A DNA stretch of 47,016 nt from Microbacterium sp. ACRRU (lineage in GTDB: Bacteria; Actinomycetota; Actinomycetes; Actinomycetales; Microbacteriaceae), in the NCBI RefSeq assembly GCF_022346945.1, contig NZ_JAKRNI010000023.1:1-47016 (forward strand), written 5' to 3'. The notes under the pieces were generated by a model. It had not been told where the DNA came from, searched no databases, and worked only from the letters and a program-made list of their open reading frames with translations. Position 1 is the stretch's first letter. The number at the start of each line of letters is the position of its first letter. This document shows, in pieces, positions 8,817 to 18,417 of the stretch. The translations under genes were made by a program, and so were the position numbers.

Positions 8817-8965
8817 CTCTCAACGCCACTCGGCTGCGTGACGAACCGGCCCGCATAGCCCCGCTCCGTGAGCCCTCCTGCTAATGCCGGGCCCGCGGGT
8901 CGTCGTTTCACCTCGGGTACTGTCGCCTTCGCCCAGGAGCGTCGAGGCATCGTCACAATGTGCAC
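8771..8965 (-). CDS. Possible small ORF, candidate modified-peptide precursor
   Basis: 64 codons from GTG at 8965; an ATG at 8950 is an alternative start. AGGAGG (8978-8983) lies 12 nt upstream, rather far. The product is basic at its start (PRRSWAKATVPEVKRR), then Gly/Ala-rich and aromatic (GGLTERGYAGRFVTQP, then GVESYW), with one Cys. It is divergent from the HPr-kinase/PqqD gene and overlaps the phosphatase gene's 3' end by 46 bp. The region has no better gene on the plus strand. The W-x-x-x-x-P pattern recalls PqqA-type leaders only loosely. It may equally be a chance frame in high-GC DNA. Confidence 0.3.
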   Translation of the reverse strand: MHIVTMPRRSWAKATVPEVKRRPAGPALAGGLTERGYAGRFVTQPSGVESYWAECDAERAAEIR

Positions 8966-9012
8966 GTCGTCCGTCGCCTCCTGCCGATAGTCAACCGAGG
9001 AGGAATGGCACC

Positions 9013-10092
9013 GTGACGCGGACACGCGACGACAAATCGATCGAGCCTCTGATTTCAATCGATGCGCTCGGCGTCGGGGTTGTTGGCATCTTGACGGAGT
9101 CCGCCTCGTGCGCTTCGAGAGTTGCTTCCGTGTGGCGGGATTGCAGCGACGCAGATGACTCATCGGCGTTTGGTCGCTCGGTTACTGTCACCGTTTGCCC
9201 TTCAGATCACCTCGAGCGCTCTCTTTCAGACCTGTCCACCCAGGTCACCCTCGCCGCCCTCGACGCCCTCCGCGGCACCCGCCTCCTCCTCCACGCCGCC
9301 GGGGTCGCCGCCCCCGACGGACGCGTTCTGGCGCTCGTGGGCCCTTCCGGTCGCGGCAAGACGACGGCGGCCCGTCACCTCGGTCGCCACTACGGATACG
9401 TCAGCGACGAGACCGTCGCCGTCGACGCCGACCTCACCGTGTACCCCTACCGCAAGCCCCTCTCCGTCATCGTCGAGGGCAAGCCCTTCAAGGAGCAGAT
9501 CGCACCGAGCGACCTCGGTCTTCTCCCCCTCCCTGCTGCTCCGTTGCGGCTGGCTGGCATCACGCTTCTCGACCGTGATCCCCATACCGACGAACCGGGC
9601 GCCTTCCCCGTTGACCTCATCGACGCGATCTGCGAGATGACCCCGCAGATCAGCTACCTGCCGGAGCTGCCCTCGCCGCTGCAGTATGTCGCTCGCATCA
9701 TTGCCCAGGTGGGCGCAGTCACGCGCCTGATCTACCGGGATGCCGCTGACTTGCCGGGCCTCGTCGAGGAGATGTTCGCTGCGCCTCCGCCGGGTGCACA
9801 GCTCTGGGCCGCCGCTCCAGCGGCCGTCGAGACGGGGCCGTGGCGATCCACCGAGATCGACGACGCCATCCTCGTAGACGGTCGCGCGTGCATCCTGCAA
9901 GAAGGGATGGTCACGGCGCTGGATCACCGCGGTTCCCTCGTCTGGACGATGTGTCGTGAGGGAGCCGATACCCACGAGATCACGGAGGCGGCGATCAGCG
10001 CGTTGGGAGACCCGGGCCGCGGCGACGCCGGAGCTCTCATCGACCAGACGCTCGGGGAGCTCGCCGACCACGGCCTGCTCACGAGAGTATGA
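9013..10092 (+). CDS. HPr-kinase-like P-loop kinase fused to a PqqD-like peptide-binding domain
   Basis: 359 aa. GTG at 9013 is chosen because GAGGAGG lies 9 nt upstream; the in-frame upstream extension is low-complexity. The central domain has the P-loop GPSGRGKTT (about 110-118) and a downstream YVSDETVAVD segment, as in HPr Ser kinases and HprK-related kinases of exopolysaccharide loci. The C-terminal about 85 residues (DDAILVDGRACILQE through LGELADHGLLTRV) have the PqqD/RRE pattern that binds leader peptides. Known relatives: 'HPr-rel-A' systems pair an HprK-related kinase with a PqqD-type chaperone, and PadeK-type HPr kinases phosphorylate lasso peptides. Here both functions sit in one protein. 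It overlaps the signal peptidase gene by 4 nt (ATGA). Its substrate is unknown; a peptide or an exported protein is inferred. The N-terminal about 80 residues are not recognised. Confidence 0.75.
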   Translation: MTRTRDDKSIEPLISIDALGVGVVGILTESASCASRVASVWRDCSDADDSSAFGRSVTVTVCPSDHLERSLSDLSTQVTLAALDALRGTRLLLHAAGVAAPDGRVLALVGPSGRGKTTAARHLGRHYGYVSDETVAVDADLTVYPYRKPLSVIVEGKPFKEQIAPSDLGLLPLPAAPLRLAGITLLDRDPHTDEPGAFPVDLIDAICEMTPQISYLPELPSPLQYVARIIAQVGAVTRLIYRDAADLPGLVEEMFAAPPPGAQLWAAAPAAVETGPWRSTEIDDAILVDGRACILQEGMVTALDHRGSLVWTMCREGADTHEITEAAISALGDPGRGDAGALIDQTLGELADHGLLTRV

Positions 10093-10808
10093 CAGCGACG
10101 ACCGACACGGCACGGCGCCCCACACGGGGGCAACGACTCCGCCGGTCTCCCCTGACCCACCTGGCGCTGGCGCTGGTCACGCTCGCACTCGTCCAGACAT
10201 TCGTCATCAAGCCGTTTCAGGTTCCGTCCGAGTCGATGTCGCCCACGCTCGAGAACGGCGACCGAATCCTCGCCAGCCGCATCGCGTACGCGGTGTCAGA
10301 CCCTGGCACGGACGACATCGTCGTCTTCGCGCGACCCGACTCGTGGGGCGTGCCACCCGCACGTAGCCCGCTTCGCATCGCGATCGGTTGGGTCGGCGAC
10401 ATTGTCGGGATCGGGCCGAGCAACCAGGACGCCCTCGTGAAGCGCATCATCGGAGAGCCCGGCTCGACGGTCCAGTGCTGCTCCGCGGACGGTCGAATCG
10501 AGGTGGACGGGAAGCCGGTCGCGGAGGGCTATATCGTTTCCGACCTGCCGTTCACCCCCGGGGTGAACGACTGCGGCACCACGCCGGCGTCGGCGCGATG
10601 TTTCCCCCTCATCACCGTGCCCGAGGATTCATACCTCGTCATGGGGGACAATCGCGCGAACTCGTCTGATTCTGTGATCGCCTGCCGTGGCGATTCGGGT
10701 CTATTCGGCGATTGCGCGCGATTCGTTCCGCGATCCGCGATCATCGCGAAAGTGATGTCGATCGTCTGGCCTTTCAATCGGTTGCGAATGTTCGCCGACG
10801 CCGAGTGA
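10089..10808 (+). CDS. lepB: Type I signal peptidase (S26 family)
   Basis: 239 aa, coupled to the preceding gene by ATGA. One N-terminal membrane segment (LALALVTLALVQTFVI, about 25-40). The nucleophile is Ser49 in PSESMSPTL and the general base is Lys118 in LVKRIIGEPGS; box E GDNRANSSDS is present. Known role: cleaves Sec and Tat signal peptides on the outer face of the membrane. An insertion containing paired Cys residues (CC and a DCGTT...CFP loop) lies between boxes D and E. Coupling to the HPr-kinase/PqqD gene suggests a dedicated rather than housekeeping peptidase; that is inference, and no second copy can be checked here. Confidence 0.9.
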   Translation: MTATTDTARRPTRGQRLRRSPLTHLALALVTLALVQTFVIKPFQVPSESMSPTLENGDRILASRIAYAVSDPGTDDIVVFARPDSWGVPPARSPLRIAIGWVGDIVGIGPSNQDALVKRIIGEPGSTVQCCSADGRIEVDGKPVAEGYIVSDLPFTPGVNDCGTTPASARCFPLITVPEDSYLVMGDNRANSSDSVIACRGDSGLFGDCARFVPRSAIIAKVMSIVWPFNRLRMFADAE

Positions 10809-10826
10809 CATTCCGGCATTCGCAGG

Positions 10827-11321
10827 TCAGCCCGCCGCTCGATCGCCCGACCGCGCCGGAGCGGACCGGTGAAACACCTGGGCCTCCCACTGCGCGCGAA
10901 GACGGCGATCTCGCCAGTGCACCCCCGCCACACAGAATGCCCCGAGAATGACACCGGCCCAGCCGCCCAGCGTGTTCGCCACGACGTCGGTAAAGGACGC
11001 TACCCGCTGGGGATGCGCGACGGCTTGAGTCACCTCGATGGCCGCCGAAAGAAGGGGGATGCCGGCGAAGGCGACCCACCTCCATCGGCCGACAAGCAGC
11101 AGAGCAGCGAAGAATCCTAAGGGCGCGAACATCGCCGCGTTGGCGGACATCTCGATAGCGGAATAGCCGACCCACTTCGGGATGCCGTTGCGATGCAGCG
11201 CGGCCAGGAGGCGAACGATTGCGCCGCGATAGTCACGATCGATCGGTACGGGCCCGAGCGTCGCCATGAAGACGACGACAACGAACGTCGTCAGACCGGC
11301 GATGGCGAGACCAACCCTCAC
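10827..11321 (-). CDS. VanZ family membrane protein
   Basis: 164 aa from GTG at 11321, preceded by GGGAAGGAAG. Four hydrophobic segments: about 5-22, 61-80, 83-97 and 117-135. The EMSANAAMFAPLGF and SFTDVVANTLGGWAG signatures are typical of VanZ-like proteins (an N-x-x-x-F-x-P-x-G segment and a D-x-x-x-N-x-x-G segment). The family is named after the teicoplanin-resistance accessory protein, but most chromosomal members have no proven function. It converges with the signal peptidase gene, leaving only 18 nt between them. No resistance function should be inferred. Confidence 0.85.
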   Translation of the reverse strand: MRVGLAIAGLTTFVVVVFMATLGPVPIDRDYRGAIVRLLAALHRNGIPKWVGYSAIEMSANAAMFAPLGFFAALLLVGRWRWVAFAGIPLLSAAIEVTQAVAHPQRVASFTDVVANTLGGWAGVILGAFCVAGVHWRDRRLRAQWEAQVFHRSAPARSGDRAAG

Positions 11322-11375
11322 GGCGCTTCCTTCCCCATCAGTCGGTCACTGCCCCGCCCGCAGCGCGACGTCCCG

Positions 11376-13271
11376 TCAGCCTGCGGCCGCGAACAACCCG
11401 TCGCACGAAGCGTCAATGGTGACGGGGGTGTCCGACGCGGTGGGCGTGTGACGCAGCTCCAGCGGACCCAGCGGACCCTCGGGCAATTGCACCGTCGATG
11501 ACACCGTCCGCGTCTCCCCCTGCGGAACGACCACGAGACGGCTCAGGGCGGTGTTGTTGTCTTGCGTCCCCGACCGATCGAAACCCGGCTCCTCGCTGCG
11601 AGCGGGATCCGTGGAAAGGACCTGACCACCGGGAGGAGCGAAGAAGAGCACGTCGAGCATCATCGACGTGCGGGGCAGTCCGTAGTTGCCGTTACGGAAG
11701 CCGAGCGTGTATTTGCTCTGAATGCTGTTCGGAATGGAGTTCGTCAGGGTCGTGGTCGTCGTGATCGTGCGGGCACCGACATCACACGTCGCCGCCACCG
11801 ACTGACTCAGGTGATACTCGAGCTTCCCGACCGAGTAGTCGTTCAGATACGTCCCCACCTGCGTGTGCGCGGTGTTGTCCATCTGCAGGGCACCGTCGAG
11901 TTCGAGCTCACGCGACAACTGCTGCGCCTGTTCGTCGGTGAACGACAGCAGCAGCCGCTGCTCCTCCGCCGATTTTGCGAGAGCATCGAGCATCTCCGCC
12001 GGATCCCATTTGCCCGCAGTCAGATGGCTGAACACCGCGCGCGAGACCTCCGAGAAGAAGACATCCGAATCCCGACCGTTCGGGAACCGTTCGTACGCAT
12101 CGCTGAGCAGGAGCTTCACCGCGTTGTCGCTGGAGATCTGCTCCCCCCCGACGTCCACGGGCCCGGCCACCGCGAGCATGTGCGACAGGACGACGGGATC
12201 GATCGAGATGACGCCGTCGAACCGCTCACCGTTGGTGCGCTGCCACAGGTCCTGGAAGAGCTGCACCGTCGTGGGGAAGTCCGGGGTCATCGTGTAGTCC
12301 TGCGAGTAGCGCGCGAACGACGACGGGTACAGCGCGAGGGTCTCGGCGGGGATGTCGCTGAACTGCTCCCCCGCCGTGCCCTCTTCGTAGAACGTCCGTG
12401 AACTCGCCTGGTCGAGCAGCTCGAACTTGCCCTGGTCGACCTTCATGATGATGCTCGCGGCCGGGTTGCCCCCGGTCGCGCGGATCTCGGCGTTGTTCTG
12501 GAAGACGATCAAGTATGTCTTCCCGCCGTCCGCGCCGGCCATGCTCAGCAGGGTGGGCAGGTAGCGGTTGACGACGTCGAGGGTGGGTGCCGTGCGGTCG
12601 ATGACGTCGCGGATCTCGGCCACCGGCCCCGACACGGCATCCATCAGTTGATCCGACTGGATGCCATCGGTCTCGGCCTTCGCCGCGGTGAACGCCTGCG
12701 ACACCACCGGGATCGACGCCTGCGCCTGCTTGAGCGGCTCCAGGTTGAAACCGCCGCCCTCCAGGGCCAGCTTCTTGATGTCGAGGTCGGCGATCATCTG
12801 CATCCCCGGCGGCAGCGCATCGCGCACCAGGATGTCGACCGCGCGAGTGACGCGCGAGACGGCGTCGATATTGGCACCCACGACAGGAACGTCGGATGCC
12901 ATCTGCCACAGCGGCCCCTGCACCGTCTCTGCCGCGCGGGCCGTGCGGACGCTGACGTCCTCGGCCGCGGCCTGCAGACCCGCCTCGTCACGCGCCTCGA
13001 CGAGGGAACCGAGGCGCCCGAGTGTGGACTTCGCCGCGAGCAGGTCATCGCGGACCTCGACGGCCTGCACGGTCAGCGTCGCGCCGAGGATCCCGGCGAC
13101 AGCTGCGGTGCCGCCCAGGACCCCGAGAACGCCGCCCACGACCCACGGCCACGCGCGCGCTCGGCGCGGAGCCTCGCCGTCCGTCTCCGCCGTGGCCACG
13201 TCCGTGGCATTCCCCGCGGGTCGACCGTCGTCGTCACGGCGTCGGTTGCGGCGGCGGAGGTTGTCACCCAT
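11376..13271 (-). CDS. DUF4012 domain membrane protein
   Basis: 631 aa, ATG start. The N terminus is basic and polar, followed by one membrane segment (about residues 43-70). A helical region (about 75-230) precedes the DUF4012 domain with TYLIVFQNNAEIRATGG (about 245-261), the family's best-conserved part, then GVISIDPVVLSHMLAVAGPV. The domain occurs in Gram-positive proteins beside polysaccharide genes; its biochemical role is not established. The topology implies an extracellular domain. A TAGGAT box 6 nt before the ATG suggests leaderless transcription. The position next to the exopolysaccharide control genes fits the family's usual context. Confidence 0.85.
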   Translation of the reverse strand: MGDNLRRRNRRRDDDGRPAGNATDVATAETDGEAPRRARAWPWVVGGVLGVLGGTAAVAGILGATLTVQAVEVRDDLLAAKSTLGRLGSLVEARDEAGLQAAAEDVSVRTARAAETVQGPLWQMASDVPVVGANIDAVSRVTRAVDILVRDALPPGMQMIADLDIKKLALEGGGFNLEPLKQAQASIPVVSQAFTAAKAETDGIQSDQLMDAVSGPVAEIRDVIDRTAPTLDVVNRYLPTLLSMAGADGGKTYLIVFQNNAEIRATGGNPAASIIMKVDQGKFELLDQASSRTFYEEGTAGEQFSDIPAETLALYPSSFARYSQDYTMTPDFPTTVQLFQDLWQRTNGERFDGVISIDPVVLSHMLAVAGPVDVGGEQISSDNAVKLLLSDAYERFPNGRDSDVFFSEVSRAVFSHLTAGKWDPAEMLDALAKSAEEQRLLLSFTDEQAQQLSRELELDGALQMDNTAHTQVGTYLNDYSVGKLEYHLSQSVAATCDVGARTITTTTTLTNSIPNSIQSKYTLGFRNGNYGLPRTSMMLDVLFFAPPGGQVLSTDPARSEEPGFDRSGTQDNNTALSRLVVVPQGETRTVSSTVQLPEGPLGPLELRHTPTASDTPVTIDASCDGLFAAAG

Positions 13272-13277
13272 GTCGGC

Positions 13278-13283
13278 ATCCTA
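13278..13283 (-). promoter_or_regulatory. Candidate -10 box for a leaderless DUF4012 transcript
   Basis: TAGGAT on the minus strand ends 6 nt before the ATG at 13271. A TANNNT box 6-7 nt before a start codon is the known signature of leaderless transcripts in actinobacteria. No -35 is visible. Confidence 0.45.
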
Positions 13284-13332
13284 AGTCACCCCCTCTGAGC
13301 GACCCCTGGCAGGGGCCGCCACGCGGGGCCCC

Positions 13333-13617
13333 TCAGACGAACAGGGGTGCCACCGCAAAGCCGAGCGCTACGAACGCCGAGCTCAGCCCACCGATCACGG
13401 GGAGAGCCGTGGTGCCGACACGGCGACCCACGAGGAACCCGGCGACACCGGCGACAATGCCCGCTGCCGCCACCGCAAGCCCGATCACCGCCGACCTCTC
13501 AATAAGACCCGGGGCATCCGCCCGCAGAAGAAGCACCGCACCCAGCGCGGGCACACCCACGGCGGCGATCGCGAGCAGAAGCGAGACGACACCGAGGATG
13601 CGAGAGAGCGGCTTCAC
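13333..13617 (-). CDS. Small membrane protein of unknown function
   Basis: 94 aa from GTG at 13617. Three hydrophobic segments fill most of it (about 7-31, 42-64 and 75-94), with short charged loops (RADAPGLIER; GRRVGTT). There is no recognised motif and nothing suggests a signal peptide. It lies between the tuf terminator and the DUF4012 gene, in the same direction as both but separated from tuf by a strong hairpin, so it probably has its own promoter (TAGAGT 7 nt upstream). A GC-rich hairpin (13312-13332) follows its stop and may end transcription. Confidence 0.7.
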   Translation of the reverse strand: MKPLSRILGVVSLLLAIAAVGVPALGAVLLLRADAPGLIERSAVIGLAVAAAGIVAGVAGFLVGRRVGTTALPVIGGLSSAFVALGFAVAPLFV

Positions 13618-13624
13618 CCCAGCG

Positions 13625-13630
13625 ACTCTA
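13625..13630 (-). promoter_or_regulatory. Candidate -10 box for a leaderless transcript of the 94-aa membrane protein
   Basis: TAGAGT on the minus strand, 7 nt before the GTG at 13617. No clear -35 and no ribosome site, which fits leaderless expression. Confidence 0.45.
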
Positions 13631-13674
13631 CCGGCGGGGCAGCCGGCGCTCCGGCCGGCCCCGCACCAACGACG

Positions 13675-13702
13675 AAGGGCCGGGCCCGAAGGCCCGGCCC
13701 TT
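13675..13702 (-). terminator. Terminator hairpin after tuf
   Basis: Perfect 11-bp stem (13675-13685 with 13692-13702) and 6-nt loop, starting 21 nt after the tuf stop. Downstream bases on the minus strand are only mildly T-rich, as is usual for actinobacterial terminators. Confidence 0.8.
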
Positions 13703-13723
13703 GCCGGTCAGTCCGAAAGGGAC

Positions 13724-14917
13724 TTACTTGAGGATCTTGGTGACGGTACCGGCACCAACGGTGCGGCCACCCTCACGGATCGCGTAGCCGAGGCCCTCTT
13801 CCATGGCGATCGGCTGGATGAGCTCGACCGACATCTCGGTGGTGTCACCGGGCATGACCATCTCGGTGCCCTCGGGCAGCGTGATGACGCCGGTCACGTC
13901 CGTGGTACGGAAGTAGAACTGCGGGCGGTAGTTCGTGAAGAACGGGTTGTGACGGCCGCCCTCCTCCTTGGACAGGATGTACGCCGTGCCCTCGAAGTTG
14001 GTGTGCGGGGTGACCGAACCGGGCTTCACGACGACCTGGCCGCGCTCGACGTCGTCACGCTTGGTGCCGCGCAGGAGCAGACCACAGTTCTCGCCGGCCC
14101 AGGCCTCGTCGAGCTGCTTGTGGAACATCTCGATACCCGTGACCGTGGTCTTCTGCGTCGGACGGATGCCGACGATCTCGACCTCGGAGTTGATCGCGAG
14201 GGTACCGCGCTCGGCGCGGCCCGTGACGACCGTGCCACGACCGGTGATGGTGAAGACGTCCTCGATCGGCATGAGGAACGGCTTGTCCTTGTCACGCACG
14301 GGGTCGGGGATGGACGAATCGACGGCCTCCATGAGCTCGACGATCGAGTTCACCCACTGCTCGTCGCCCTCGAGAGCCTTGAGGCCCGAGACGCGAACGA
14401 CGGGGGCGTTGTCGCCATCGAAGTCCTGCGAGGAGAGGAGCTCGCGCACCTCGAGCTCGACGAGCTCCAGGATCTCCTCGTCGTCGACCATGTCGGCCTT
14501 GTTCAGCGCGACGAGCAGGTAGGGGACGCCGACCTGCTTGGCGAGCAGAACGTGCTCACGCGTCTGGGCCATCGGGCCGTCGGTCGCCGCGACCACGAGG
14601 ATCGCGCCGTCCATCTGAGCGGCACCGGTGATCATGTTCTTGATGTAGTCAGCGTGACCCGGGGCGTCGACGTGAGCGTAGTGACGCTTGGGGGTCTCGT
14701 ACTCGACGTGCGAGATGTTGATGGTGATACCGCGCTGGCGCTCTTCCGGCGCCGAGTCGATCGACGCGAAGTCACGCTGGACGTTGGTGGCCGACGGGTA
14801 CTTGTCGGCGAGCACCTTCGAGATGGCAGCGGTGAGCGTGGTCTTGCCGTGGTCGACGTGACCGATCGTTCCGATGTTCACGTGCGGCTTGGTCCGCTCG
14901 AACTTGGCCTTAGCCAC
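13724..14917 (-). CDS. tuf: Translation elongation factor Tu
   Basis: 397 aa from GTG at 14917 with GAGGAGG 5 nt upstream. The GTPase motifs are intact: GHVDHGKTT, the RGITI switch I end, DAPGHADY and NKADM. Carries aminoacyl-tRNA to the ribosome as a GTP complex. It is the last gene of the str operon; a hairpin (15024-15064) separates it from fusA and another follows its stop. Length and sequence are ordinary for actinobacterial EF-Tu. Confidence 0.98.
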   Translation of the reverse strand: MAKAKFERTKPHVNIGTIGHVDHGKTTLTAAISKVLADKYPSATNVQRDFASIDSAPEERQRGITINISHVEYETPKRHYAHVDAPGHADYIKNMITGAAQMDGAILVVAATDGPMAQTREHVLLAKQVGVPYLLVALNKADMVDDEEILELVELEVRELLSSQDFDGDNAPVVRVSGLKALEGDEQWVNSIVELMEAVDSSIPDPVRDKDKPFLMPIEDVFTITGRGTVVTGRAERGTLAINSEVEIVGIRPTQKTTVTGIEMFHKQLDEAWAGENCGLLLRGTKRDDVERGQVVVKPGSVTPHTNFEGTAYILSKEEGGRHNPFFTNYRPQFYFRTTDVTGVITLPEGTEMVMPGDTTEMSVELIQPIAMEEGLGYAIREGGRTVGAGTVTKILK

Positions 14918-15023
14918 TGGGTCCTCCTCAGGACGGTCGTGCAGAGTCTCGGGCGCTGGATTGCGACCGGTTCTCTACGGGGATGGTTCTCAGGTTACTA
15001 GAGAGTCGGTATTGAGTTTGAGC

Positions 15024-15064
15024 GGATGCCGGGAGCCCGGCCGGGGCGTGGGCTCCCGGCATCC
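15024..15064 (-). terminator. Strong hairpin between fusA and tuf
   Basis: Perfect 15-bp stem (15024-15038 with 15050-15064), 11-nt loop, just after the fusA stop. It has no T-run on the minus strand. It could terminate or attenuate fusA transcripts, or stabilise the fusA 3' end, which would make tuf partly independent. Confidence 0.65.
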
Positions 15065-15076
15065 ACGAGAGCGGTG

Positions 15077-17191
<2,115 letters not shown>

Positions 17192-17237
17192 GGGTGTCTT
17201 CCTTACCTGTTGGGAGGTTGATGCCGGGCCCATCGGG

Positions 17238-17268
17238 GGGCCCGCGACCGGGGTGCGGTCACGGGCCC
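17238..17268 (-). terminator. Hairpin between rpsG and fusA
   Basis: 13-bp stem with one mismatch (17238-17250 with 17256-17268), 5-nt loop. It lies 10 nt past the rpsG stop. Probably an attenuator or RNA-processing element rather than a full stop, since fusA follows. Confidence 0.45.
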
Positions 17269-17278
17269 TCCGCGGGTG

Positions 17279-17749
17279 TTACCAGCGGTAGTGCGCGAAG
17301 GCGCGGTTCGACTCGGCCATCTTGTGGGTGTCCTCGCGGCGCTTGACCGCGGCACCGAGGCCGTTCGAGGCGTCGAGGATCTCGTTCTGCAGGCGCTCGG
17401 TCATCGTCTTCTCACGACGGCCCTTGGCGTAGCTCACGAGCCAGCGCAGCGCGAGGGTGTTCGCGCGGTGCGGCTTGACCTCGACCGGAACCTGGTAGGT
17501 CGAGCCACCGACGCGGCGGCTCTTGACCTCGAGGGTGGGGCGCACGTTGTCGAGCGCCTTCTTGAGGGTGGCGACGGCGTCCTGACCGTTCTTCGACTCG
17601 ACGCCGCGGAGGGCGTCGTAGACGATCGACTCGGCCAGCGACTTCTTGCCGTCGACGAGGATCTTGTTGACCAGCTGCGTGACGACGGGAGCGCCGTACA
17701 CCGGGTCGTTGACGACGGGACGCTTCGGGGCGGGACCCTTACGAGGCAT
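17279..17749 (-). CDS. rpsG: 30S ribosomal protein S7
   Basis: 156 aa starting [12 protein letters not shown], the usual actinobacterial S7 length and N terminus. It binds the 3' major domain of 16S rRNA and nucleates the head of the small subunit. Starts 5 nt after the rpsL stop, so the two are co-translated. S7 is the known translational repressor of this operon in other bacteria; whether that holds here cannot be told from sequence. Confidence 0.98.
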   Translation of the reverse strand: MPRKGPAPKRPVVNDPVYGAPVVTQLVNKILVDGKKSLAESIVYDALRGVESKNGQDAVATLKKALDNVRPTLEVKSRRVGGSTYQVPVEVKPHRANTLALRWLVSYAKGRREKTMTERLQNEILDASNGLGAAVKRREDTHKMAESNRAFAHYRW

Positions 17750-17754
17750 GGTTC

Positions 17755-18123
17755 TCAGCCCTTCTTCGCGCCGTAGCGGCTGCGAGCCTGCTTACGGTTC
17801 TTGACAGCCTGGGTGTCGAGCGCACCGCGGACGATCTTGTAGCGGACACCGGGGAGGTCCTTCACACGACCGCCACGGACCAGCACGAGCGAGTGCTCCT
17901 GCAGGTTGTGACCCTCGCCGGGGATGTAGGCGGTGACCTCGGTGCCGTTACGGAGCTTCACACGAGCGACCTTGCGCATCGCCGAGTTCGGCTTCTTCGG
18001 GGTGGTGGTGTACACGCGGGTGCACACGCCGGCCTGCTGGGGGTTCGACTTCAGCGCCGGAGCCTTGGTCTTCGAGACCTTCGGCGAGCGGCCCTTGCGA
18101 ACCAACTGCTGAATGGTTGGCAC
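17755..18123 (-). CDS. rpsL: 30S ribosomal protein S12
   Basis: 122 aa. GTG at 18123 is chosen ([12 protein letters not shown]), with AAGGAG 6 nt upstream; longer in-frame extensions are not S12. It is at the decoding centre. Lys43 (TPKKPNSA) and Lys88 ([11 protein letters not shown]), the residues changed in streptomycin resistance, are both the sensitive form. First gene of the str operon, with a leader of about 240 nt if the promoter at 18371-18399 is right. Confidence 0.98.
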   Translation of the reverse strand: MPTIQQLVRKGRSPKVSKTKAPALKSNPQQAGVCTRVYTTTPKKPNSAMRKVARVKLRNGTEVTAYIPGEGHNLQEHSLVLVRGGRVKDLPGVRYKIVRGALDTQAVKNRKQARSRYGAKKG

Positions 18124-18271
18124 GTTCTCTCCTTGTTTGTGCTGCACGGTGACAGCGTCGTGTCTCCCCCGACCCCTCGCGCATCTTGCGATTCGTGACG
18201 TGTCGGGCTCACGTGTGATCCACCGCGCGACAGAATGATCGGGCGCGATTGTGGTGGATATGCCGTGGGGG

Positions 18272-18289
18272 TGGCCTGTTCGCAGGCCA
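18272..18289 (-). other. Small hairpin in the rpsL leader
   Basis: Perfect 7-bp stem (18272-18278 with 18283-18289) closed by a 4-nt loop that reads CGAA in the minus-strand RNA. It lies about 150 nt before the rpsL start. The remaining leader (18124-18271) contains nothing recognised. It may be a regulatory or processing site. Confidence 0.3.
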
Positions 18290-18370
18290 TTCCCTGAGAT
18301 GGTGCGAGCGTTGTTCCGTGCCGCAGCCCGAAGGCATAACGCACGGCGCGCGTGAACGCACACCCGCTCA

Positions 18371-18399
18371 ATGATACGCGCCCGGGAGGGTGTGGGCAA
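18371..18399 (-). promoter_or_regulatory. Candidate promoter of the str operon
   Basis: Minus strand: TTGCCC (18394-18399), 17-nt spacer, TATCAT (18371-18376; 5 of 6 to consensus). It lies just after the stop of the upstream gene. Predicted start near 18364. Confidence 0.45.
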
Positions 18400-18417
18400 A
18401 CGTGCGGCGGGCGACGC

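Noticed and set aside
8771..8965. Small ORF considered as a classical lasso peptide precursor
   Set aside because: There is no leader of the YxxPxLxxxG type, no Gly-start core with Asp/Glu at ring position 7-9, and no B2 or C enzyme gene in the window. Only the weaker 'candidate precursor' statement is kept.
10827..11321. VanZ-like gene considered as a glycopeptide-resistance gene
   Set aside because: VanZ-family proteins are widespread and mostly of unknown role; no vanHAX or other resistance gene is present.
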